The notes beneath the pieces are model-generated. The model saw only the letters and a program-made list of their open reading frames with translations. It ran no database searches and was not told the origin of the DNA. A DNA stretch of 14,876 bases, taken from positions 1-14,876 of the forward strand of contig CAIXDD010000042.1 in assembly GCA_903918155.1 (NCBI GenBank), written 5' to 3'. The DNA comes from an uncultured Hyphomicrobiales bacterium. GTDB taxonomy: Bacteria; Pseudomonadota; Alphaproteobacteria; Rhizobiales; Beijerinckiaceae. Every line of letters begins with the position of its first letter. Positions within the stretch are counted from its first letter, which is position 1. Shown piece by piece: positions 7,608-14,769 of the stretch. Both the position numbers and the translations under genes were made by a program.

Positions 7608-8735
7608 TCAATCTTCCGCTCCCGAGCGGTGCATTATGTCGCAGCCGCGCTCCCGCACGACGACGATGGCCGAGGATATGCAGCCGGCGCCGCCTTCGAC
7701 TGCGCCTGCATGCAGGGCGTAGGCGATCCCCGGCGCGATCACGCCGGTGGATTGCGCGGAGATCGTCTCGCCCTCGTCGAGGGAGAGGCCGATGCGCCGG
7801 CCGAATCGTCCGCTCAGCGCGGGATGCGGCTGGTAGGCGCCGAGAGCGGCTTGCGCCTGGCTGGCCGCGCGCGCTGCGGAGGCGCCGGGACGCATGGCCG
7901 CGATCAGCGCGTCGAGCGCGGCGTCGCTGGCGGCGCGCAATTTTGGCGGCGCGTCGGGCGCGACGAAGCTTTCGCACCAATATCCAAGGTGCTTGACCGC
8001 GACATAGGCGAGAAGATTTTTCGGGCGGTCCTCGAAGCGCGCCGCATAGGGCTGCAGGGTGAGGCCGCCATCGCGGCTGACGAGGGTCCGCACGTCCTGC
8101 GCCGCGACGGCGCGCGCCGCGCGTTCGCCCCCAAGCGCGGCGCGTTCGATATCTGCGCCGTCTCGCCAGGCGGCGACGAGCGCGCGCTCAGCCGTGCGCG
8201 TCGTGCAAGCCGCTTCCTGCACGAGCGCAAGCTCGCGGGGGCGATGGACGCGGCGGGCCGCATGCAGCAATTCATCGGCTTCTTCGATCTTGAAGCGCCC
8301 CTTGATGCTGCGGGATACGGAGCCGAAGAGCAGCGGCGTCATCAAGTCGAGCCCGATGGCGCCGATCGTTCCATCGGCCGGCAAGGTCTCGATCCATTCG
8401 TCGAACCAGCGCCATTCCCAGCCGGATTTGACGTCGGGGAGCCATGTCATGGTGCGCATCGCGGGCATGTCGCGCGAGCTCATGGAGGCGAGCAGGCGCG
8501 GCTCTCCCTTGGCGGGAAACAGCGCCATGGCCCAGCGCATGCGCGGAATGAAATTGCTGAAGAAGGCGAGCGCCGCATGTTCGCGCGCATCGCCGTAAAC
8601 GATCGCGCCCGACCAGCCGCGCTCCGCGATGGCGTTGCGGATCGTCGCCATGCGAATGTCGAATTCGTCGCGCGGAAGGCGTTCTTCGTCCCAAAGATAC
8701 GAGCCAAGGACGATGGAGGGATGGACTGTCAGCAT
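7608..8735 (-). CDS. M24-family (creatinase/aminopeptidase P fold) protein with all metal ligands altered
   Basis: A 375-residue protein that aligns with the M24 creatinase/aminopeptidase P family: an N-terminal creatinase_N-like domain (about 1-155) and a C-terminal pita-bread domain. The ATG at 8735 is preceded by GAGGAGG, 10 bases after the previous gene. Comparing with the five standard metal ligands (Asp, Asp, His, Glu, Glu), the matching places read Tyr244, Glu255 (in GYWCESF), Arg313 (in FGRRIGLSLDE), His342 and Ser354. None of the standard ligands is kept, so a dinuclear metal peptidase is unlikely. Metal-free hydrolases such as creatinase exist in this fold, so it may hydrolyse a C-N bond another way, or act as a non-catalytic partner of the M24 protein encoded just upstream. 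It is rich in Ala and Arg in the central part. Fold confidence is good; activity is unknown. Confidence 0.82.
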   Translation of the reverse strand: MLTVHPSIVLGSYLWDEERLPRDEFDIRMATIRNAIAERGWSGAIVYGDAREHAALAFFSNFIPRMRWAMALFPAKGEPRLLASMSSRDMPAMRTMTWLPDVKSGWEWRWFDEWIETLPADGTIGAIGLDLMTPLLFGSVSRSIKGRFKIEEADELLHAARRVHRPRELALVQEAACTTRTAERALVAAWRDGADIERAALGGERAARAVAAQDVRTLVSRDGGLTLQPYAARFEDRPKNLLAYVAVKHLGYWCESFVAPDAPPKLRAASDAALDALIAAMRPGASAARAASQAQAALGAYQPHPALSGRFGRRIGLSLDEGETISAQSTGVIAPGIAYALHAGAVEGGAGCISSAIVVVRERGCDIMHRSGAED

Positions 8736-8745
8736 TGCGTCCTCC

Positions 8746-9861
8746 TCAAAGGCTCAAGACGTCGAGACTGGCGTCTGCGTCGGACAGGGAGATCGCGCCA
8801 TTGTGCGAGATCACCACCGTCTCCCCGCACATGAGATAGCCGGTCTCAGGGATATATTGGTTGGGATGCATCACGAAGACCATGCCTTCCTCGAGCTTCA
8901 CCTGGCTGTCGTCCACCAGATCGCCCGGACGGTCGGACGTGACGCCAAGCCCGTGGCCGCGCACGCGCATGTAAGGCGGGCGGCAATAATCGCCGTAACC
9001 GGCGGCGCGGAACACATCGTTCATCGCCTCGGTCACTTCGCCCATCGTCGCGCCGGGCACGGCGGCGTCCATGCCGCGCCGCATGGCCGCTTGCAGCAAG
9101 GCGTATTTCTCCGCGAGCACAGGCGCGGCCGGGCCCAGCACCGTCGTGCGGCAAATTTGCACGAACTGGCCCTGATGGCAGGGCGTGATCTCGCCCAGAA
9201 TGATGTCGCCTTCCTGCAAGACGCGGCGGCCGGCCGCGCGCACGGCGAGATTGTGCTGGGAGGCGCTCATCAGAAGGAAATTATCCTCCGCGCCAAGATC
9301 CTTCATAAAAGCGTAGATGTCGGCCGCAAGCTCGAATTCGCGCATGCCGGGCCGCGCCACGGCCATGAGCCGCTCATATCCCCGTTCGGCGATCCAGACG
9401 GCCTTTTTGACGCAGGCCAATTCCTCCGCATTGCGGATGCGCGCCAGATGAGAGGCGAGCGTATCGGCGCTGCGCGGCTCCTGGGCCAGAAGGCCGCGCA
9501 CGGCCCGATCCAGCGCGCGGCTCTGCTTGGCGAGCGCGACGACGGCGAGCGCGCGCTCGCTCAGTCCGTGGCGTGCGAGCGCTTCCGAAAGCCCCGCCAC
9601 AAGATCGTCGCAGGCGATGGTCCGGTCGTTGAAGGACAACGCGCGCGCGCGTTCGCCATCCCATGCGGGCTCCACGATCAGCGTCGACGATCCGTCGCGG
9701 CCGATGACCGCAGCGGATCGTCCGATCGGGCGCACGCCGCTGAAGACATAGACGGCGTTGGAATCCAGAAACGAGTTCTGGCCGTCGTTGAAGGCGATCA
9801 GCCCGTCGAGCTTTTCCTGCTCGAGCCAGGCGACGGCTGCGGCGATGCGCTCTTTCTTCAT
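8746..9861 (-). CDS. M24-family (creatinase/aminopeptidase P fold) hydrolase-like protein
   Basis: A 371-residue protein with a creatinase_N-type domain (1-140) and an M24 catalytic-type domain (about 145-355). The ATG follows AGGGGCGAG and lies 8 bases after the hyuB stop. Standard metal positions read Glu224 (Asp normally), Gln235 (Asp normally, in GQFVQICRT), His303 (kept, in RGHGLGV), His332 (Glu normally, in MHPNQY) and Gly346 (Glu normally). Most of the metal site is therefore lost, as in non-peptidase members such as creatinase. Creatinase cleaves creatine to sarcosine and urea, so a role on an N-carbamoyl or ureido compound made by HyuAB is attractive but only an inference. Annotation pipelines would probably name it Xaa-Pro peptidase; the residues argue against simple aminopeptidase activity. 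It pairs with the next, more degenerate M24 protein. Confidence 0.87.
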   Translation of the reverse strand: MKKERIAAAVAWLEQEKLDGLIAFNDGQNSFLDSNAVYVFSGVRPIGRSAAVIGRDGSSTLIVEPAWDGERARALSFNDRTIACDDLVAGLSEALARHGLSERALAVVALAKQSRALDRAVRGLLAQEPRSADTLASHLARIRNAEELACVKKAVWIAERGYERLMAVARPGMREFELAADIYAFMKDLGAEDNFLLMSASQHNLAVRAAGRRVLQEGDIILGEITPCHQGQFVQICRTTVLGPAAPVLAEKYALLQAAMRRGMDAAVPGATMGEVTEAMNDVFRAAGYGDYCRPPYMRVRGHGLGVTSDRPGDLVDDSQVKLEEGMVFVMHPNQYIPETGYLMCGETVVISHNGAISLSDADASLDVLSL

Positions 9862-9869
9862 CTCGCCCC

Positions 9870-11612
9870 CTATTCCGCAGCGACGCGGCGACGCGCCGCG
9901 CGCGCAGCTTGCGTCGCGCTGATATCGACGGCGCGCATGCCCGGATCGATGGCCACGCCGTAATCACGCAAGGCGCCTTCCAGGCTCACGAAGCCGGAGC
10001 GCACGTCGTCCAGAACCAATTGCGGATCGCGCTCCATCGGATCGCCCCATCCGCCGCCGGCGCCGGTGCGGATGATCACCTGCGAATCCGCAGGCACGGG
10101 TCGCATCACCTGATCGACGGACTCGAAGTCCTGCGTCTCGGCCAGTTTGAGGAAATATTCGGCGCCGCCGCCCTGTCCGCCTCCGCGCAAGCCCCATGGC
10201 GGGCATTTGCGGCGACGCGGCCGCGCCATGTTCCATTTGCCTTCGACGAGATTGCGCACGCGCACGTCGATGCCAAGGCCGCCGCGATATTGGCCGGGGC
10301 CGCCCGAATCCGTGCGCAGCGACCGCTCCTCGACGACAACGGGCGTCTTGATCTCCATGCTTTCGATCGGCGAATTCTTCACATTGCCCTGACATACGGA
10401 GACGGAGGCGGATTCGCCGTCCCCATGCGGGCGTCCGCCCCAGCCGCCGCCTTCAAGGCTTTGCAGAACGAAATTGGCGTTGGTGCGCGGATCCTTGCCG
10501 ATGAAGACGATGGATCCGCCAAGAAGCCCGTGATGGGCCGCGGGAATGAGATGGGGCGCCGCGCCCGCAAGCGCCTTGAAGATCGTGTCGACGACGGTGG
10601 GCACGATGAGGCTCCACCCGCCCATGGGCGCAGGGAATTGCGCCATCATCACTTTGCCTTCGGGAATGATCGTCTTCAGCGCGAAGAAAGATCCCTCGTT
10701 CACCGCTGCGGACGGTTCGGTCAGCGCCTTATAGGCGACGCGCGCGGCCGCAAGCGTTCGGGAATTCACGCCGCCGCGTCGCTGCGAGGCGCAGCCCGAC
10801 AGGTCGATGGTCATGTCCGAGCCCGCGACCGTCACCCTGGCGTGAATCCGGATGGGATCATTCGGCGTGACGCTGTCGTCGTCGTACCAGGATTCGGCCT
10901 CGTAGACGCCGTCGGGAATCGAGGCCACCACCTTGCGGCAGCGCGTCTCGCTCTCGCGATAAATCGTCGTGACGGACTCTTCCACGACATCGGCGCCGTA
11001 ACGGTCGTAAAGCTCGATCAGGCGACGCACGCCCAATCGGCACGCCGCGATTTGCGCCCGCAAATCGCCCATGGAGGATTCGGGATAGCGGATATTGTCG
11101 CGGATGACCGCATAAAGGGTCTTGTTGAGCTTGCCGGCCTCATAGATGCGCAATTGGTCGAGCTGCAGGCCTTCGAACCATGGGTCGCTCACCAGCGGAC
11201 TTGCGCCCAGCCCGGTGCTGGCGCCGCCGATGTCGATCCAATGCGCGCGCGTCATCGCGAACCCGACGAGCTTGTTCCTGTGCAGGATCGGCATGTAGAT
11301 GACGATATTGTTCAGATGCTGGCCGGCGACGCGCTGATGGTTCGTGATGAACACATCCTCATGCGAGAAGCCGTCGACGCCCTCGCGCGCCACGACGTCC
11401 TCGATGATGACGCCGAGATCGGCGACGAAATGCGAGACGCCGCCGACATTCTGCGAGATCAGCCGCCCCTGCATGTCGGTGAGGGCCGTGCAGAAGTCGC
11501 AGACTTCGTAGATCATCATATTGTAGGACGTGCGCTGCAAATCCGCGGCCATCTCATTGGCGATGGCCGGCAGCGTGTTGCGGATGACTTCCAGCGTGAC
11601 AGGATCGATCAT
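9870..11612 (-). CDS. hyuB: Hydantoinase B/oxoprolinase-family subunit
   Basis: A 580-residue protein of the HyuB family, the partner of HyuA in ATP-dependent ring-opening amidases (N-methylhydantoinase, 5-oxoprolinase) and in the distantly related acetone carboxylases. The ATG at 11612 gives the standard family opening MIDPVTLEVIRN; a GTG at 11624 would overlap the hyuA stop as GTGA and add four residues. Conserved blocks include RLISQNVGGVSHFVADLG, RAHWIDIGGASTG (about 122-134) and the C-terminal GGGWGDPMERDP. The loop that is often NDPY..GTHLPD in this family is here NHQRVAGQHLNN (91-102), marking a distinct subgroup. Together with the HyuA product it should form the enzyme of the operon that acts on a cyclic amide or related carbonyl compound. 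The substrate is not evident. Confidence 0.93.
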   Translation of the reverse strand: MIDPVTLEVIRNTLPAIANEMAADLQRTSYNMMIYEVCDFCTALTDMQGRLISQNVGGVSHFVADLGVIIEDVVAREGVDGFSHEDVFITNHQRVAGQHLNNIVIYMPILHRNKLVGFAMTRAHWIDIGGASTGLGASPLVSDPWFEGLQLDQLRIYEAGKLNKTLYAVIRDNIRYPESSMGDLRAQIAACRLGVRRLIELYDRYGADVVEESVTTIYRESETRCRKVVASIPDGVYEAESWYDDDSVTPNDPIRIHARVTVAGSDMTIDLSGCASQRRGGVNSRTLAAARVAYKALTEPSAAVNEGSFFALKTIIPEGKVMMAQFPAPMGGWSLIVPTVVDTIFKALAGAAPHLIPAAHHGLLGGSIVFIGKDPRTNANFVLQSLEGGGWGGRPHGDGESASVSVCQGNVKNSPIESMEIKTPVVVEERSLRTDSGGPGQYRGGLGIDVRVRNLVEGKWNMARPRRRKCPPWGLRGGGQGGGAEYFLKLAETQDFESVDQVMRPVPADSQVIIRTGAGGGWGDPMERDPQLVLDDVRSGFVSLEGALRDYGVAIDPGMRAVDISATQAARAARRRVAAE

Positions 11613-11620
11613 CGTCAGTC

Positions 11621-13657
11621 TCACTTCGCCAGATGGATTACGAGTTCGCCCGTGGCCGCCACTTCGCAGCGGTCGCCGGGGAACACGACGGTCGTCGACC
11701 CATATTCCTGAATGAGCGCCGGCCCGTGAATGAGGGCGCCCGCGGCGAGCGCGTCGCGCTCGTAGACATCGCAGGACGTCGCCGGTCCCGCATGCATGAT
11801 CGCGTCGCGTTTGCGCGCGGGAGCGGAGGAGCCGCCCGGCGTCGGCATGCTCGGCTTGGCGCGCGGGGCGCGCGCGATCAGGCGCAGATTGATCATCTCC
11901 ACCGGCTCGTTCTCGGCGTTATGTTCGTAGCGGGCCTGATGCAATTCATCGAAGGCGGCGCGAATGCCCACCCGGTCCTGCGCTGCGATCTGCTGCGGCG
12001 TGACGGGGATCGAGAGATTGAATTCCTGTCCGACGTAACGCAGGTCGAGGAAGATTTCGATCTGCGCGCCCGCCTGACGCGCCATCGATCGCAGGTCGCC
12101 TTCGAGTTCTGCGACGGCGCCCGCAAGCGCCTTGAAATCCAGCGTGTCGAGAGGCGCGGGGAAGGTGCGCACCGCATCATGGCGCTCGTCGGCGAGCAGC
12201 ATGCCCAGCGCCGAGAAATGCGAGGGAAACCACGGGATGACGACGGTGGGAATGTTGAGTTCGCGCGCGATCGCCACCGCATGGAGCGGACCTGCGCCGC
12301 CTGAGGCCACAAGCGCGAAGTCGCGCGGATCGTAGCCCTTCTCCACGGAGACCTGACGCACGGCCAGCGACATTTTGGCGATGGCGATATCGATGATGGC
12401 GCGCGCCGCCGCATCCATGCTCAGGCCAAGGGGCTTTGCGATCTTCTCGTCGATCCCCCTGCGCGCGGCGTCGAGATCCAGCTTCATCTCGCCGCCCAGG
12501 AAGGTCGTGGGGTCGAGGCGGCCGAGAACGACATTGGCGTCCGTGATCGTGGGTTGCTCGCCGCCAAGGCCGTAGCAGATGGGGCCGGGCGAAGAGCCCG
12601 CGCTGCGCGGGCCGACTTTCAAGGCGCCGACTTCGTCGAGCCAGGCGATGCTGCCGCCGCCGGTGCCCACTTCGATCACGTCGACGACGGGGATCATCAC
12701 GGGATCGCCCGATTCATAGCCGCCGACATAATAGCCTTCGGCCATGGCGGGCATGCCGTCGCGCACGAGGCTCGCCTTGGCGGTGGTGCCGCCCATGTCA
12801 AAGGAGATGGAGTTAGAATGGCCCAGCGCGCTCGCCACCTGCGCGCAGGCGATAATGCCGCCCACCGGGCCCGATTCCATCATCATCACGGGGCGCTTGG
12901 CTGCGATCTCCGGCGACATGACGCCGCCGTTGGATTGCATGATCGACAATTCGCCGCGGAAACCGCTGTCGCGCAACGATCCTTCGAGAGAGCCCACATA
13001 ACCGCTGACCTTAGGGCCGATATAAGCGTTCACCGCCGTCGTGGAGATGCGCTCATATTCGCGATATTCGCGCATGATCTCGTGCGAGGCCGTGACATAG
13101 CGGGAACCAAGCGCGCGCCGCAGGATCGCGCTCGCCTGTTCTTCGTGAGCGACGTTCGCGTAGGAATGAAGGAAGCAGACCGCGACGGCCTCATAACCCT
13201 CGGCGGCGATTTGCTTCGCCGCGGCTTCGATGTCCGCCGGGTCGAGGGGCGTGCGCACGACGCCGCCCGCCAGCAACCGCTCGTCGATTTCATAAATGGC
13301 GGCCCGCGGCGCGAGCGGCTTTGGCCGCGTGAAGAAGAGATTATAGGCGTCCGGCCGATTGCCGCGCCCGATCGCATAGACGTCGCGCGTTCCCTTGGTC
13401 ACCAGCAGGGCGGTCCTTGCGCCCTTGCGCTCGATCAGCGTGTTGATGGCCACGGTCGAGCCATGGATCAATTGCGTGGCCTCGGTCAGCGCCAGCCCGC
13501 TGGCGTTCACGCAATTCAAAATGCCGTCGACGAGATGATCCGGCGTGGTCAGTCGCTTAGCGGAGTACAAGCGCTGATTGGCCTGATCGAAGGCCACGAG
13601 GTCCGTGAATGTCCCGCCAATATCGACTGCGACGAACAGCAAGTCAGTCTCCCTCAT
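11621..13657 (-). CDS. hyuA: Hydantoinase A/oxoprolinase-family ATP-dependent subunit
   Basis: A 678-residue subunit with an actin-like ATPase fold that phosphorylates the carbonyl of a cyclic amide so the HyuB partner can open or transfer it. Visible signatures are the N-terminal phosphate loop VAVDIGGTFTDLVAFD (9-24), HGSTVAINTLIERKGA (65-80), ESGPVGG (261-267), the second phosphate loop FDMGGTTAK (286-294) and ASGGAGPLHA in the C-terminal half. The length is usual for the family. It is the first gene of the minus-strand train, divergent from the LysR gene. The ATG at 13657 has no clear upstream ribosome binding site; a TTG at 13642 lies six bases after an AGGGAG and would remove only five residues, so the true start is uncertain. 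It could be an N-methylhydantoinase, a caprolactamase-like enzyme or an oxoprolinase. Confidence 0.94.
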   Translation of the reverse strand: MRETDLLFVAVDIGGTFTDLVAFDQANQRLYSAKRLTTPDHLVDGILNCVNASGLALTEATQLIHGSTVAINTLIERKGARTALLVTKGTRDVYAIGRGNRPDAYNLFFTRPKPLAPRAAIYEIDERLLAGGVVRTPLDPADIEAAAKQIAAEGYEAVAVCFLHSYANVAHEEQASAILRRALGSRYVTASHEIMREYREYERISTTAVNAYIGPKVSGYVGSLEGSLRDSGFRGELSIMQSNGGVMSPEIAAKRPVMMMESGPVGGIIACAQVASALGHSNSISFDMGGTTAKASLVRDGMPAMAEGYYVGGYESGDPVMIPVVDVIEVGTGGGSIAWLDEVGALKVGPRSAGSSPGPICYGLGGEQPTITDANVVLGRLDPTTFLGGEMKLDLDAARRGIDEKIAKPLGLSMDAAARAIIDIAIAKMSLAVRQVSVEKGYDPRDFALVASGGAGPLHAVAIARELNIPTVVIPWFPSHFSALGMLLADERHDAVRTFPAPLDTLDFKALAGAVAELEGDLRSMARQAGAQIEIFLDLRYVGQEFNLSIPVTPQQIAAQDRVGIRAAFDELHQARYEHNAENEPVEMINLRLIARAPRAKPSMPTPGGSSAPARKRDAIMHAGPATSCDVYERDALAAGALIHGPALIQEYGSTTVVFPGDRCEVAATGELVIHLAK

Positions 13658-13696
13658 GGATTGTTATGCGACCATCTTCGTCGCACGGGCATTTGC

Positions 13697-13702
13697 TTGA
13701 CA
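13697..13702 (+). promoter_or_regulatory. Candidate -35 element for the LysR-type gene
   Basis: A perfect TTGACA hexamer lies 58 bases before the TTG start of the divergent regulator gene. No convincing -10 box is found at 17 to 18 bases spacing (AGGCTA is the best candidate at 13721-13726), so only the -35 match is supported. Confidence 0.35.
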
Positions 13703-13708
13703 ATGGCC

Positions 13709-13718
13709 TAGCCGGCTA
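13709..13718. promoter_or_regulatory. Perfect 10-base palindrome TAGCCGGCTA in the divergent promoter region
   Basis: TAGCCGGCTA reads the same on both strands and lies near the middle of the 102-base region between hyuA and the LysR-type gene, just after the TTGACA box. It may be half of an operator or chance; GCCT and AGGC also flank it asymmetrically. Confidence 0.35.
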
Positions 13719-13728
13719 TCAGGCTAAT

Positions 13729-13747
13729 AAGGAAATGACTATTCCTT
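13729..13747. promoter_or_regulatory. Candidate LysR-type operator: AAGGAA-N7-TTCCTT dyad
   Basis: Perfect six-base arms separated by seven bases form a 19-base dyad that ends 12 bases before the TTG start of the regulator gene. LysR-type regulators bind interrupted dyads of this size and usually autorepress from a site in the shared divergent region while activating the other gene. Its location close to the regulator start fits an autoregulatory site. The dyad is seen; regulator binding is inferred. Confidence 0.45.
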
Positions 13748-13755
13748 GGGGAGGC
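13748..13755 (+). promoter_or_regulatory. Ribosome binding site that sets the TTG start of the LysR-type gene
   Basis: GGGGAGGC contains GGAGG five bases before TTG at 13760. No ATG lies in a suitable place, and the protein from this TTG opens directly into the helix-turn-helix domain, which supports the non-ATG start. Confidence 0.6.
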
Positions 13756-13759
13756 GTTC

Positions 13760-14677
13760 TTGCTCAGTTCAAGTCTGCGTCGGCTGGATGTGTTCCGCGC
13801 TGTCGTCGACTGCGGCGGGGTAATCGCCGCCGCCGACCATCTGGGCATCGCCCAACCCTCGGTCACCGCGCATCTGCGGGCGCTTGAGGCGCAGCTTGGC
13901 TCCATCTTGTTCCTGCGCAGCCGCGGCCGAAAGAACGTGATCACGCCCACGGGCGAAGCGCTTTATAAATACGCCTGCGACGTTCTCTCCAAATCGGCGG
14001 AATTGCAGAAGGCCGTGCGGCGGTATGAGGCTGATGCGGAGCAAACGCTCTCGCTCGCCGTGCAGCGGGCGATTGCGAATTACCTTCTGCCGCAGGTGCT
14101 CGCGCCCTTCCTGCGCGGACGACGCACGGCGCGCATCAGCGTCTATAGCGAGACGCAGGAGGCCGCCGTCCAATTGTTTCATTCCGGGTCGGTGGATGCG
14201 GCGATCGTGTTCGACATGCCGCAGACGGCGGATCTCGACGGCGTGATCATCGGCAGCGAGCCGCTCGTCATCGTCGCCGCGCCGGGCCATCCGCTGGCGG
14301 CGCGACGGCGCATCGATCTTCAGGATCTGGAGCTTTTCGAATTCATCGGCGGCCTGCGGGGCTCGCAATTCTTCGGCCTCGTGGAATCCACGCTGCGCGC
14401 CGCCGGCCTTACGAAATATCGCGTGGCGCTGCACATGCAGGATTCCGTGGCGATCAAGAACGCAGCCGTGCATGGGCTTGGGTTGGCTTGCTCGCCGCTT
14501 TGCGTGCTGGAGGACGAGATCCGCTCGGGAAAACTGATCGCCCTCGATACGCAGCCCAAGCTTTCCCCGCTGGCGATCAAACTCATCATGAAGGCGAATG
14601 TCGAGGCGAAGAAATTGCTCGACGATTTCGCGCCTGTCATCACGCAGGCTTTCGCAGCGCGGAGCAAGGCGCTTTAG
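13760..14677 (+). CDS. LysR-type transcriptional regulator
   Basis: A 305-residue DNA-binding regulator. The TTG start is supported by GGAGG five bases upstream. The N-terminal winged helix-turn-helix is clear: LRRLDVFRAVVDCGGVIAAA, then DHLGIAQPSVTAHLRALEAQ, and the wing ending VITPTGEALYKYA (to about residue 74). The rest (about 90-300) is the effector-binding domain of two Rossmann-like lobes, with the usual LVIVAAPGHPLA and AVHGLGLACSP segments. The gene is divergent from hyuA across 102 bases containing dyads, the standard layout for a LysR-type activator of the adjacent catabolic operon, and it precedes the molybdenum hydroxylase gene on its own strand. The effector is probably the pathway substrate or an intermediate (inference). 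Confidence 0.95.
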   Translation: MLSSSLRRLDVFRAVVDCGGVIAAADHLGIAQPSVTAHLRALEAQLGSILFLRSRGRKNVITPTGEALYKYACDVLSKSAELQKAVRRYEADAEQTLSLAVQRAIANYLLPQVLAPFLRGRRTARISVYSETQEAAVQLFHSGSVDAAIVFDMPQTADLDGVIIGSEPLVIVAAPGHPLAARRRIDLQDLELFEFIGGLRGSQFFGLVESTLRAAGLTKYRVALHMQDSVAIKNAAVHGLGLACSPLCVLEDEIRSGKLIALDTQPKLSPLAIKLIMKANVEAKKLLDDFAPVITQAFAARSKAL

Positions 14678-14717
14678 CCGGCATTGTCACGCGCGCCGCC
14701 AGGGCGTAGATTCCGCG

Positions 14718-14757
14718 CAAATGTCGGCGACCAAATGTCGGCGCGACGAATGTTCCG
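14718..14757 (+). repeat. Tandem 12-base direct repeats CAAATGTCGGCG before the molybdenum hydroxylase gene
   Basis: CAAATGTCGGCG occurs exactly at 14718-14729 and 14732-14743 (14-base period), followed by a degenerate CGAATGTTCCG at 14747-14757. The repeats lie between the LysR-type gene stop and the GTG start of the next gene, so they may be binding sites of an activator. No clear promoter hexamers or terminator are seen in this 92-base gap. Confidence 0.5.
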
Positions 14758-14769
14758 CTGGGGGGATTT

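Noticed and set aside
6500..7996. A 498-codon plus-strand frame opposite the ABC receptor gene
   Set aside because: Antisense shadow: it crosses an intergenic gap and two genes on the other strand, with a C-terminus of mostly Arg.
9909..11711. A 600-codon plus-strand frame opposite hyuB
   Set aside because: No family resemblance and low-complexity antisense composition; hyuB on the minus strand is clear.
14678..14717. Possible terminator after the LysR-type gene
   Set aside because: No stable hairpin followed by a T run can be seen.
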